A stretch of DNA of 13,643 bases from Salinisphaera sp. UBA6602 (GTDB lineage: Bacteria; Pseudomonadota; Gammaproteobacteria; Nevskiales; Salinisphaeraceae). The notes under the pieces are model-generated. The model was not told the origin of the DNA and made no database searches. It saw nothing but the letters and a program-made list of their open reading frames with translations. Every line of letters begins with the position of its first letter. The stretch's first letter is position 1. Positions 1 through 7,501 of the stretch are shown here, in pieces. Location of the stretch: assembly GCA_002433465.1 (NCBI GenBank), contig DJIE01000202.1:517-14159 (forward strand), written 5' to 3'. Both the position numbers and the translations under genes were made by a program.

Positions 1-636
1 ACCGTGGACTACCACAAGTCGTTCTTCCAGCCGGTCAGCTGCAGTGCGTTCATCGTAAAGAATGGCGCCAACCTGGGCCTGATTACCCACCACGCGGACT
101 ATCTGAATCCGGCCGAAGCAGCGGCTGCCGGCACGCCCGACCAGGTCAACAAATCGCTGCAGACCACCAAGCGTTTCGATGCGCTCAAGCTTTGGCTCAC
201 CCTGCGTACCCTCGGGGCGGCCACGATCGGCGCGGCGTTCGACGGCGCGGTGGCGCTGGCCCGTGCGACCTACGAACTCATGCTTGCCGAGCCGCGGCTG
301 GAACTGTTGCACCGCCCCGAACTCAGCACGATCGTGTTTCGTTACCGGCCGTGCCTGACCACCTCCGAAGCCGAGCTGGATACGCTAAACGCGTCGATTC
401 GTTCGCAGCTGGCCCGCGACGGCGAGGCCATGATCGCGGCCACCAAGGTCGATGGGCGCCGCTATCTGAAGTTCACGCTGCTCAATCCGGCCACCACGGT
501 CGAGCAGATGGGCGAAATCGTCGATCTGATTCTGGCCTATGGCATGGCGATCGAGCGCAGCACGCCGTCGCCGGCTTCAGCGCTTGCCCAGACGCCGGCC
601 GCAGCCGCAAACGAACGGGTGCGCCGTCATGGATAA
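1..636 (+). CDS. PLP-dependent (group II) amino-acid decarboxylase, DesA-like, 3' part
   Basis: The reading frame is open from the first base, so the gene starts outside the window; 211 C-terminal residues are visible. Group II decarboxylases of about 480-520 residues form a Schiff base with PLP through a Lys in a D-x-H-K motif. DYHK is seen at visible residues 3-6, followed by SFFQPVSCSA, so roughly the first 300 residues are missing. The later stretch DALKLWLTLRTLG and the C-terminal fold region also fit the family. In siderophore operons this enzyme makes the diamine backbone, cadaverine from lysine (DesA) or diaminopropane from diaminobutyrate (RhbB). The decarboxylase, monooxygenase, acyltransferase, NIS synthetase order favours the lysine/cadaverine version, but that is inference. 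The last 8 nt overlap the next gene, implying one operon and translational coupling. The promoter lies outside the window. Confidence 0.9.
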   Translation, partial: TVDYHKSFFQPVSCSAFIVKNGANLGLITHHADYLNPAEAAAAGTPDQVNKSLQTTKRFDALKLWLTLRTLGAATIGAAFDGAVALARATYELMLAEPRLELLHRPELSTIVFRYRPCLTTSEAELDTLNASIRSQLARDGEAMIAATKVDGRRYLKFTLLNPATTVEQMGEIVDLILAYGMAIERSTPSPASALAQTPAAAANERVRRHG

Positions 637-1981
637 GCCAGACTATAAGCGCGACAACCGCATCCACGACGTGGCCGGTATCGGGATCGGCCCGTTCAAT
701 CTCGGCCTGGCCGCGCTTGCCGCGCCTATCGATGAACTCGACACGGTCTTCATCGACGAAAACGAACGCTTCGACTGGCATCCGGGCCTGCTGTTGGAAG
801 GCGCGACCCTGCAGACGCCGTTCATGGCCGATCTGGTCACGCTCGCCGACCCGACCAGCGATTACAGCTTTCTCAACTACCTCAAGCACACCGGGCGGAT
901 CTACGCGTTCTATATTCGCGAGAACTTCTTCATGCTCAGGGCCGAATACAACCAGTATTGCCGCTGGGTCGCCGAGCGTCTGGATAACCTCGTCTTCGCC
1001 ACGCGGGTGGTGGCCACCGACTACGACGACGCCAACGCCTGCTACGTGCTCACCCTCGAGGACACCGCCAGCGGCGAGCGCCGCGAGCTGCGCGCCCGCG
1101 CGCTGGTGCTGGGCAGCGGCCCGAGTATGTACGTGCCGGAGTGCTGTCGCGATCTGGGCCAGCACGCGATCCATGCCTGCGAATTCGGCCCGGCCAGCGA
1201 GCGCCTTCAGGTCAGCGATTCGATCACCGTGGTGGGCAGTGGCCAGAGCGCAGCCGAGGTCTTTCATGCGCTGCTGCTCGAGCAGGAACGCCACGGCTAC
1301 CGGCTGGACTGGTTCACCCGCTCGCCGCGCTTCTTTGCGCTGAACTACGACAAGCTCACCCTGGAAATGACCTCGCCGGAGTATGTGGACTATTTCCATG
1401 GCCTGTCCGAGCACCGGCGGCACAAGCTCGGCGAGGAACACAAGGCGCTCTACAAGGGCATCGACGAATCGCTGATCAACGCCATCTACGATCTCATGTA
1501 CGAGCGCGATGTTGCCGGCACGCTCGACGTCGGCCTGCAGGCCAACGTGGAGCTACGCGCTGCTCGCAATACCGCCGATGGCCGTGGCATCGAGCTGGAC
1601 TTCTTCCAGCACGAGCAGGGCGCCGGCTTTACCCATCGCAGCGAGAGCGTTGTGCTGGCCACCGGCTTTGCCTATCGCGTGCCGGACTATATCCACGGCA
1701 TTGCCGATCGCATCCGCTGGGATGCCCAGGGGCGCTTCGACGCGTCGCGCTACTACGCGGTGGACCACGACAACGCCGAGATTTTCGTCCAGAACGCCGA
1801 AATCCATACCCACGGTTTCGTGACCCCCGATCTGGGCATGGCCTGTTATCGCAACGCCTGCATCCTGCGGGCGCTGACCGGCGTCGAGCATTACCCGATC
1901 GAGCAGCGCATCGCCTTCCAGCATTTCGCGGTCGATACGCCCGACGCGCCGGCCGCAGGTCGACGCCGTGCCCCCGCGTGA
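629..1981 (+). CDS. Lysine/ornithine/diamine N-monooxygenase (siderophore N-hydroxylase, DesB/IucD-like)
   Basis: A 450-residue flavoprotein that hydroxylates a primary amine to a hydroxylamine using FAD, NADPH and O2, the step that creates the future hydroxamate. The FAD motif GIGPFNLG is at residues 19-26, followed by a family-typical region with FDWHPG, LQTPFMADLVTLADP and FLNYLK. The NADPH-binding motif is GSGQSAAE from residue 203, and the late LATGF signature is at 343-347. Length matches the family (about 430-450). The ATG at 629 was chosen because it sits just before the FAD domain and overlaps the end of the decarboxylase by 8 nt. A longer in-frame start at 539 would add 30 Arg-rich residues that are a frame shadow of the upstream gene. 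The substrate is probably the diamine made by the upstream decarboxylase; free lysine or ornithine cannot be excluded. Confidence 0.94.
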   Translation: MDKPDYKRDNRIHDVAGIGIGPFNLGLAALAAPIDELDTVFIDENERFDWHPGLLLEGATLQTPFMADLVTLADPTSDYSFLNYLKHTGRIYAFYIRENFFMLRAEYNQYCRWVAERLDNLVFATRVVATDYDDANACYVLTLEDTASGERRELRARALVLGSGPSMYVPECCRDLGQHAIHACEFGPASERLQVSDSITVVGSGQSAAEVFHALLLEQERHGYRLDWFTRSPRFFALNYDKLTLEMTSPEYVDYFHGLSEHRRHKLGEEHKALYKGIDESLINAIYDLMYERDVAGTLDVGLQANVELRAARNTADGRGIELDFFQHEQGAGFTHRSESVVLATGFAYRVPDYIHGIADRIRWDAQGRFDASRYYAVDHDNAEIFVQNAEIHTHGFVTPDLGMACYRNACILRALTGVEHYPIEQRIAFQHFAVDTPDAPAAGRRRAPA

Positions 1982-2033
1982 GGGGCGCACGTCGGCCGAC
2001 TTCGATCTTTCAACTTCCACCAAGGAAAGCTGC

Positions 2034-2624
2034 GTGAGCGATACCCCCGTTCTTCAGGCACGCGTGATCCCCGGTATCGGCGAACTGGCGATCACGCCCT
2101 TCGATATCGAGCGCCATGTGCCCACCGCCCATGCCTGGCTGCGTAGTGACCATGCCCGCTTCTGGGGCATGCAGTCGCTGGATGCGCAGCAGGTTCGCGA
2201 CTACTTCACCGAGCTGGCTGCATCGCCCGATTTCGATGCCTTCATCGGCCTGCACGACGATCGACCGATGTTTCTGATGGAGCGCTATGCGCCAGCGGCC
2301 GAGGCTATCGGCGAGCACTACGAGGTAGAGCCCGGCGATGTCGGCATGCATGTGCTGGTGGCACGCGCCGAACAGCGTATTCCCGGCTTCACCTGGGCCG
2401 TGTTCGTTCAGATCATGGATTTTCTGTTCAGCGACGCCCGCGTCGAGCGGGTGGTGGTCGAGCCGGACGTCACCAACGAGGCCATTCATCCAATCAACCG
2501 TCGGGCGGGCTTTGTCTATCACCGACAGGTCGAGCTACCCGGCAAGACCGCCTGGTTCGCCAGCTGTACGCGTGCCGACTACGCGCACGCGCTCGAAGAT
2601 TATCTGACCAAGGATTTCGCCTGA
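2034..2624 (+). CDS. Hydroxylamine N-acyltransferase, GNAT fold (DesC/IucB/AlcB-like)
   Basis: A 196-residue acyltransferase of the siderophore GNAT family. It transfers an acyl group from acyl-CoA (succinyl- or acetyl-CoA in DesC-type enzymes) to the N-hydroxyamine to give the hydroxamate. Visible family features are HAWLRSDHARFWGM (33-46), GDVGMHVLVA (101-110), PGFTWAVF (117-124), the acyl-CoA-site-like strand RVVVEPDVTNEAI (139-151) and a C-terminal GFVYHRQVELPGKTA. Length fits the short single-domain AlcB/DesC form rather than the roughly 315-residue IucB. The GTG at 2034 is preferred because a strong AAGGA Shine-Dalgarno lies at 2022-2026, 7 nt upstream. An in-frame GTG at 1968 would overlap the monooxygenase and add non-homologous sequence. 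The stop overlaps the next ATG by one base (TGATG). Confidence 0.92.
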   Translation: MSDTPVLQARVIPGIGELAITPFDIERHVPTAHAWLRSDHARFWGMQSLDAQQVRDYFTELAASPDFDAFIGLHDDRPMFLMERYAPAAEAIGEHYEVEPGDVGMHVLVARAEQRIPGFTWAVFVQIMDFLFSDARVERVVVEPDVTNEAIHPINRRAGFVYHRQVELPGKTAWFASCTRADYAHALEDYLTKDFA

Positions 2625-4423
2625 TGACCCGTATGCCCATGACTGCGACCGAACAGGCCATCGTCCATCTCGATGCCGACACCTGGGCCGCCGCCAATGC
2701 CCGTATGGTCACCAAGATGCTCAGCGAATTCAGCCATGAATTGCTGATCACGCCGGCGCGCGCGAGCGCTGACGCCGACGTCTATACGCTGTCCCTGGAG
2801 CAGGGGGTGCAGTATCGGTTCGCCGCACGGCTGCTCGAACTCGAGCACTGGCATATCGAACCCGGCACTCTGGAAAAGACCGTCGACGGCGTGCCCGTCG
2901 CGGTGGATGCGGTCACGCTGATCACCGAACTGCGCGACGTGCTCGGCATCGGCCCGGCGGCGCTGCCGATCTATCTGGAAGAAATCACCGCCACGCTCTA
3001 CAGCATCGCCTACAAGATCGCCCACGGCGGGCCAGCGGCTGCCGATTTCGTCGACGGCGACTTTCAGCGTATCGAAGCGGCGATGACCGAAGGCCACCCC
3101 GCGTTCGTCGCCAACAGCGGACGTATCGGCTTCGACAGCGTGGACTATCGCGCCTATACGCCGGAAGCCGCGGCGCCCATTCGGCTCGTCTGGGTCGCGG
3201 TCCATCGCAGCCGGGCCGAGTTCGCCTGCAGCGCGGACCGCAGCTATGCCGAACATATGGCCGCCGAGCTGGACGCGGCCACCCATGACGCCTTCACCGC
3301 GCGCCTGACCGACCGCGGCCTGGACGCAGCCGACTATCGCTTCATGCCCGTGCATCCATGGCAGTGGCACAACAAGCTGGTCTATCTGTTCGCCGGCGAA
3401 ATTGCCACCGGGCATCTCGTGCATCTGGGTTTCGGCCAGGATACCTATCAGGCCCAGCAGTCGATTCGTACCCTGTTCAACCGCGATAATCCGGCGCGCT
3501 GCTACGTGAAGATGGCGCTATCGATCCTCAACATGGGCTTCACCCGGGGCCTGTCGCCCTACTACATGCGCGGCACGCCCGAAATCAACGACTGGATCGA
3601 TACGCTCGTACGCGGCGATGCCTACCTGCAGGAGAAAGGCTTTTCCATCCTGCGTGAAGTCGCGTCTATCGGTTACCGGCATCCCCAATTCGAAGCCGCG
3701 GCACCCAAGACCGATGCCTACAACAAGATGCTGGCGGCACTGTGGCGGGAAAGCCCGTTCAACCAGATCGAGCCCGGGCAGCGCCTGATGACCATGGCCG
3801 CGCTGCTGCATCGCGACGCCGCCGACGCCTCGGTGATCGGCGCGCTCATCGATGCATCACCGCTGGATACGGATGCCTGGCTGGCCCGCTATCTGGATGC
3901 CTATATGAGCCCGCTGCTGCATTGCTTCTATGCCCACGACCTGGTGTTCATGCCGCACGGCGAGAACATCATTCTGGTGTTGGAAGACAACGTGCCGGTA
4001 CGCGCGATCATGAAGGATATCGCCGAAGAGGTGGGCATCATGAACACCGAGGTCGAGCTGCCCGGCGAGGTCGCCCGGCTATCCGTCGAAGTGCCCGAAG
4101 AGCTGAAGGTGCTCAGCCTGTTCACCGATCTGTTCGACCTGATCTTTCGTTATATCGGCGCGATTCTGCATACCGAACGCGGCTATCCGCAGGCGAGTTT
4201 CTGGCAGCAGGTGGCCAACTGCGTGCGTGCCTATCAGGCCGACCATCCGCAGTTTTCAGAAAAGTTCGAGCGTTACGATCTGTTCGCGCCGGAGTTCAAG
4301 CGCTCCTGTCTGAACCGGCTGCAGCTGCGCAACAACGCTCAGATGATCGACCTGGACGACCCGGCAGGCAACCTGCAGTTCGCGGGTACGCTGGCCAATC
4401 CGATCGCACGGCCGCCGGCTTAG
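2624..4423 (+). CDS. NIS siderophore synthetase, IucA/IucC family (DesD-like)
   Basis: A 599-residue ATP-dependent NRPS-independent siderophore synthetase. It adenylates a carboxylate and condenses it with an amine or hydroxylamine. Visible landmarks are the N-terminal AxEFSHE helix region (residues about 25-45), the ATP-loop signature HPWQWHNK at 244-251, SIRTLFN from 280, KMALSILNMGFTRGLSPYYMRGTPEIN, and the FhuF-like C-terminal part with HGENIILVLED from 445 and MKDIAEEVGIMN. The opening (LDADTWAAANARMVTKMLSEFSHE) resembles DesD/PubC synthetases, which iteratively join succinylated N-hydroxydiamines and may cyclise the product. A single synthetase with a decarboxylase and acyltransferase fits desferrioxamine or bisucaberin. 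Rhizobactin- or aerobactin-type loci normally have two synthetases. The start is coupled to the acyltransferase stop (TGATG), with AAGGA at 2610-2614. Met codons 4 and 6 are minor alternatives. Confidence 0.95.
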   Translation: MTRMPMTATEQAIVHLDADTWAAANARMVTKMLSEFSHELLITPARASADADVYTLSLEQGVQYRFAARLLELEHWHIEPGTLEKTVDGVPVAVDAVTLITELRDVLGIGPAALPIYLEEITATLYSIAYKIAHGGPAAADFVDGDFQRIEAAMTEGHPAFVANSGRIGFDSVDYRAYTPEAAAPIRLVWVAVHRSRAEFACSADRSYAEHMAAELDAATHDAFTARLTDRGLDAADYRFMPVHPWQWHNKLVYLFAGEIATGHLVHLGFGQDTYQAQQSIRTLFNRDNPARCYVKMALSILNMGFTRGLSPYYMRGTPEINDWIDTLVRGDAYLQEKGFSILREVASIGYRHPQFEAAAPKTDAYNKMLAALWRESPFNQIEPGQRLMTMAALLHRDAADASVIGALIDASPLDTDAWLARYLDAYMSPLLHCFYAHDLVFMPHGENIILVLEDNVPVRAIMKDIAEEVGIMNTEVELPGEVARLSVEVPEELKVLSLFTDLFDLIFRYIGAILHTERGYPQASFWQQVANCVRAYQADHPQFSEKFERYDLFAPEFKRSCLNRLQLRNNAQMIDLDDPAGNLQFAGTLANPIARPPA

Positions 4424-4436
4424 CCGCCGGCCGGCG
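4413..4436. other. GC-rich hairpin between convergent genes, possible weak terminator
   Basis: CGCCGGC at 4413-4419 pairs with GCCGGCG at 4430-4436 (7-bp stem, 10-nt loop over the synthetase stop codon). Overlapping this is a perfect 12-bp palindrome CGCCGGCCGGCG at 4425-4436. It sits in the 30-bp gap between the convergent synthetase and STAS-protein genes, where a bidirectional terminator would be expected. No T-tract follows on either strand; AAAA follows on the plus strand. It is therefore not a canonical intrinsic terminator, and it could be chance in GC-rich DNA. Confidence 0.25.
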
Positions 4437-4453
4437 AAAACGCGCTAAACGGC

Positions 4454-4816
4454 TCAGGCCACCCAGGCCTGGGCCGAGTCGCGATCGGCCGCGCGGAAGG
4501 TTTCGCATTCGGTATTCGGCGAGAGCTTGTCGATCACCGTGGTGGCGGTACGAATACCTTCCACATCCGAGACCACGGCCAGCTTGTCGAAGCGCTCCCA
4601 GTGCTTGATCGCATCCTTGAGCTCGTTGAACGCGGTCGAGGCCGACATGCCGCCCAGCGACTTGATCTCGACATACAGGCGCAGCTTGTCGTGCTTGGCC
4701 AGCTGTTCTTCCATCTTGGCGAGCACATTCGAAAAATCGCGGGAATTGATTTCGCCGTCGATTTCAATCGGCACAACGTAATCGACATCGGGCTTGAAAG
4801 GGGCAATACGCAGCAT
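4454..4816 (-). CDS. SpoIIAA-like STAS-fold protein (DUF3478 type)
   Basis: A 120-residue soluble protein with no signal peptide or membrane segment. It reads as the SpoIIAA-like family: an N-terminal beta-hairpin ending in IEIDGEINSRDFSNVLAKMEEQL (helix), a strand LRLYVEIKSLGGM, a helix with DAIKHWERFDKLAVVSD, and a C-terminal FRAADRDSAQAWV helix. The family-typical KHxxxFDKLAVVSD-like segment is clear. Its biochemical role is not established. The fold is shared with anti-sigma-factor antagonists and lipid-binding Sec14-like proteins, but the phosphorylatable Ser context of true SpoIIAA is not obvious. Its stop faces the siderophore operon. It is divergent from the cyclodeaminase-like gene across a 133-bp gap. 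A weak AGAGA Shine-Dalgarno precedes the ATG. No functional link to iron is visible. Confidence 0.85.
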   Translation of the reverse strand: MLRIAPFKPDVDYVVPIEIDGEINSRDFSNVLAKMEEQLAKHDKLRLYVEIKSLGGMSASTAFNELKDAIKHWERFDKLAVVSDVEGIRTATTVIDKLSPNTECETFRAADRDSAQAWVA

Positions 4817-4949
4817 GGTTTGTCTCTTGCTCTAGAAATGAGCGGCCACGCTATCAAAGATGTTCTGCGTACCGTTGAGGGTTTGCCTATCAGCGGTGAG
4901 CAACGCGGCGTGCGACACTCGGCTTATCCCTCGATCAGTGCCGGTCGTC

Positions 4950-5546
4950 ATGTCCAAAGCTTCTATCTCCCGGCTGACGCTGGGCGCGTTTCGCGACGAT
5001 ATTCAGTCCCGCCCGATGCCCGGCTGTGGCGCGGTGGCCGCCAACGCCGCGGCCGACGGTCTTTCGCTCGTGCTCAAGGGGCTGCGGCTCACCGGCACGA
5101 ACGATGACGACGGGCCAGGGCAACGCTTGATCGAGCAGGCACAACGGCTGGTAGCGCAGCTCGGCGACTATGCCGACGAAGATATTGCCGCCTTCAAGGC
5201 CTATCTGGCCGCGAAAAAGCAGGCCCATGGACACGAGTCGGACACGGCGCTGGACGAGGCCGTGGAACGCATCAATCAGGTGCCGCTGGATACGGCACGC
5301 TGCTGTCTCGCTGCACTCGAATACAGCGAGCAGGCCATTGACGAAATCAAGCCCGCCTTGCAAAGCGATGCGCGGGCCGGCGCACAGCTCATCCATGCCG
5401 GCCTGTCGATGGTGTTGATCAACGTGGATACCAACATCGACGGGCTCGAAGACGCGGCCGAGCGCCGCCAGCTGGCCGGCCAGCGCGCCTCGCTACAGGC
5501 CGAAGCCGACCGGTTGCTTGAGCGTCTGGCTGGCGCTCGCTCGTAG
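4950..5546 (+). CDS. Cyclodeaminase/cyclohydrolase family protein (FTCD_C / FchA-like)
   Basis: A 198-residue, mostly helical protein with the layout of the formiminotransferase-cyclodeaminase C-terminal family, whose stand-alone members include methenyltetrahydrofolate cyclohydrolase. Visible elements are an N-terminal helix then PMPGCGAVAANAAA (about 22-35; the usual form is PxPGGGSxAA), a YADEDIAAFKAYLAAKK region matching the common DeDaxAF motif, the VPLDTARCCLAALEY helix, SDARAGAQLIHAGL and the late LINVDTNIDGL (the usual form is NVxINlxxl). Length fits (about 200). The ATG at 4950 places the first helix at the N terminus. The longer in-frame start at 4860 would add 30 residues unlike the family. 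No good Shine-Dalgarno is visible. The divergent glycine motif and absence of folate-pathway neighbours leave its exact reaction uncertain. Confidence 0.8.
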   Translation: MSKASISRLTLGAFRDDIQSRPMPGCGAVAANAAADGLSLVLKGLRLTGTNDDDGPGQRLIEQAQRLVAQLGDYADEDIAAFKAYLAAKKQAHGHESDTALDEAVERINQVPLDTARCCLAALEYSEQAIDEIKPALQSDARAGAQLIHAGLSMVLINVDTNIDGLEDAAERRQLAGQRASLQAEADRLLERLAGARS

Positions 5547-5573
5547 TTGAACGCGCGCCTGCGTGCTTGATGG

Positions 5574-6467
5574 CTAGGCGTCTCGCGAACGATCAATACG
5601 CGCGCGCTTGGCCGCATATTCGGCCAGCGCGCCCCAGTCCTTGTCGCCGTCGCCGTTGGCGATGATCTCGTTGAGGCTGTCGCGCACCACGCCGCCCAGC
5701 GGCAGCGGCACCTGGCGGTCGTTGGCGGCCGACAGGGCCAGCCCGACGTCCTTGTTGCCAAGGGTCACCGGCATGTTGGCCGGCTTGTACTTGGATTCGC
5801 GAATCAGGCCCGCATAGCTTTGATAGCCCAGGCAGGCGAACAGCGTGTTGGTCACGATATCCAGGAACTTGCCCGTTTCGATGCCGTAGACCTCGCCCAG
5901 CGCACAGGCCTCACCCATGGACTCGATCGCCACGGCCAGCATGAAGTTGACCTGGATCTTGACCACGTTCGCCATCTCGGCCGATTCGCCCACCGGCCAG
6001 ACCTTCTGGCCCATCGTTTCCAACAGCGGGGTCGCGGTATCGATGGCCTGGGTGTCGCCGGCGGCCAGAATATTCAGCTTTGCAGCGGCGGCCACATCCG
6101 CACGGCCCATCACCGGCGCCGCCACATAGGTCACGTCGTGTTCGGCATGCAGGGTAGCCATGCGTTTGGCAAAGGGCACCGACACGGTCGCCATGTTCAC
6201 GTGGATCGCGCCGGGTTTCATCGCCGCCAGCGCGCCGGAGTCGACCACCACCTGTTCGCTGACGGCGTCGTCGGCAAGCATCGAGAATACAACGTCGGCA
6301 TTCGCCACCGCGGCTTCGGGTGAATCGGCCGTATTCGCGCCCGCCTCGCGCAGCGAATCGAGCGCCGGTTGCGAACGGTTCCAGACGGTCAGATCCGCGC
6401 CACCGGCCAGAAGGTTGCGGGCCATGGGCGCGCCCATCGTGCCCAGGCCGAGAAAAGCCGTTTTCAT
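5574..6467 (-). CDS. NAD(P)-dependent beta-hydroxyacid dehydrogenase family oxidoreductase (3-hydroxyisobutyrate dehydrogenase-like)
   Basis: A 297-residue cytosolic oxidoreductase of the 6-phosphogluconate dehydrogenase-like superfamily. Residues 6-12 form the GLGTMG nucleotide-binding loop, and a Rossmann domain runs to about 160. The catalytic Lys is K170 with N174 (VVKIQVN), followed by the all-helical C-terminal domain with GNKD at 237-240. The substrate loop reads APVMGRADVAAAAK rather than the commoner PVSGG, so the substrate (3-hydroxyisobutyrate, tartronate semialdehyde, succinic semialdehyde or another) cannot be named. The start is supported by GGAG placed 6 nt before the ATG on the minus strand. 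It lies 101 bp downstream of the transporter on the same strand and could be the last gene of a three-gene unit or have its own promoter. Confidence 0.9.
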   Translation of the reverse strand: MKTAFLGLGTMGAPMARNLLAGGADLTVWNRSQPALDSLREAGANTADSPEAAVANADVVFSMLADDAVSEQVVVDSGALAAMKPGAIHVNMATVSVPFAKRMATLHAEHDVTYVAAPVMGRADVAAAAKLNILAAGDTQAIDTATPLLETMGQKVWPVGESAEMANVVKIQVNFMLAVAIESMGEACALGEVYGIETGKFLDIVTNTLFACLGYQSYAGLIRESKYKPANMPVTLGNKDVGLALSAANDRQVPLPLGGVVRDSLNEIIANGDGDKDWGALAEYAAKRARIDRSRDA

Positions 6468-6568
6468 GAATTGCTCCGGGTCATGGTTTCAAGACGCGGC
6501 ACGATATCATGTGCATAGTGCATGCGTTGGTAGGGCTGCCGTGTTCGACCGCCGACCCGCGCGGCCGG

Positions 6569-7447
6569 CTAGGTCCCGGCCGCACGCCCGCTTCGGCTGG
6601 CAATCGCCACGCCCGCCACGGCCACAGCCATGCCGACAATCTGCAGGGTATTGAGCGTTTCGCCGAACAACAGATAGGCGAGGATCGCGACCACCGGCGG
6701 CACCAGATAGAACAGCGAGGCCACGCTGGCCACCGAGCCGCGGCGGATGAGAAACAGCAGCAGCGAAATCGCGCCGACGGACAGCCCCAGCGACGACCAC
6801 AGCAAGCCGGTCCAGGCCTGCCAGGTCATTTCGAAACGCCCGCTTTCGAGCCACAGCGCGACCGGCACGGTCACGATGGCCGCGCCGATGAATTGCACGG
6901 CCGCGTTGGTGCGAATATCGGCGGCCGCGCCGGTGCGTTTCTGCCAGATCGTGCCCAGGGTGATGCCGAGCATGGCCGCAAACACCGCCAGCAGAGGGCC
7001 GACGCTGAGTTCGGCCATATCCACGGCCAGGCGCGGTTCGAGTACCAGCACCGCACCGCCAAAGCCCAGTGCGATGCCCACCCATTTGCGGGCGCCCACG
7101 GTTTCGCCGAGCAGCGGAAACGCCAGTGCCGCGGTCAGCAGCGGCTGCAGGCCGACCACGAGGGCGGCAACGCCTGCCGGTAGCCCGTCGTTGACCGCCC
7201 AGAACACACCGCCCAGATAAATGCCCTGCAACAGCACGCCGGCGATCAACGCGTTGGCCCAGGCCCGCAGGCCGCGTGGCCAGGGCGCACCCACGGCGAG
7301 CGCGATGAGCACGAACGCGACGACCGTGAGCGCGTAGCGATAGCACAGAAACGTCAGCGGATCGGAATAGGGCGCGACCAGGCGTGCGGCGATGAAGCCG
7401 GTCGACCAGATGAGCACGAAGAACAGGGGCAGGGCACGGGCCAGCAT
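6569..7447 (-). CDS. EamA/DMT-superfamily transporter
   Basis: A 292-residue inner-membrane protein with about ten hydrophobic segments in two homologous five-helix halves. Each half contains the EamA hallmark near its end: LQPLLTAALAFPLLGE (about 100-115) and LVPPVVAILAYLLFGE (about 248-263). Members of the drug/metabolite transporter superfamily export amino acids, purines, sugars or drugs, and the substrate is rarely predictable from sequence. The gene lies 54 bp downstream of the hydrolase-fusion gene on the same strand, so it may be co-transcribed. Its own Shine-Dalgarno is weak. Siderophore export is conceivable because no other exporter is visible, but nothing in the protein indicates it and known hydroxamate exporters are usually MFS or RND. 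Confidence 0.92.
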   Translation of the reverse strand: MLARALPLFFVLIWSTGFIAARLVAPYSDPLTFLCYRYALTVVAFVLIALAVGAPWPRGLRAWANALIAGVLLQGIYLGGVFWAVNDGLPAGVAALVVGLQPLLTAALAFPLLGETVGARKWVGIALGFGGAVLVLEPRLAVDMAELSVGPLLAVFAAMLGITLGTIWQKRTGAAADIRTNAAVQFIGAAIVTVPVALWLESGRFEMTWQAWTGLLWSSLGLSVGAISLLLFLIRRGSVASVASLFYLVPPVVAILAYLLFGETLNTLQIVGMAVAVAGVAIASRSGRAAGT

Positions 7448-7501
7448 CAGGTCGATCCGGTCAGGGGCTTGGGCGGGAGCAGCGGCAACGGCTTGCGGTC
7501 A

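Noticed and set aside
192..1343. 383-codon plus-strand frame overlapping decarboxylase and monooxygenase
   Set aside because: Arg/Ser/Ala/Pro-rich low-complexity translation in the wrong frame relative to both recognised genes.
482..1441. 319-codon antisense frame over the monooxygenase
   Set aside because: No domain signature. It lies fully inside the well-supported decarboxylase and monooxygenase genes and is typical of high-GC shadow frames.
2600..3424. 274-codon antisense frame over the NIS synthetase
   Set aside because: Gly/Asp/Arg/His-biased translation without recognisable motifs; overlapped by strong synthetase evidence.
6507..6525. TGCATAGTGCA inverted repeat upstream of the dehydrogenase gene
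   Set aside because: Short (4-bp arms), with no partner copy elsewhere and no clear promoter elements alongside; could be chance.
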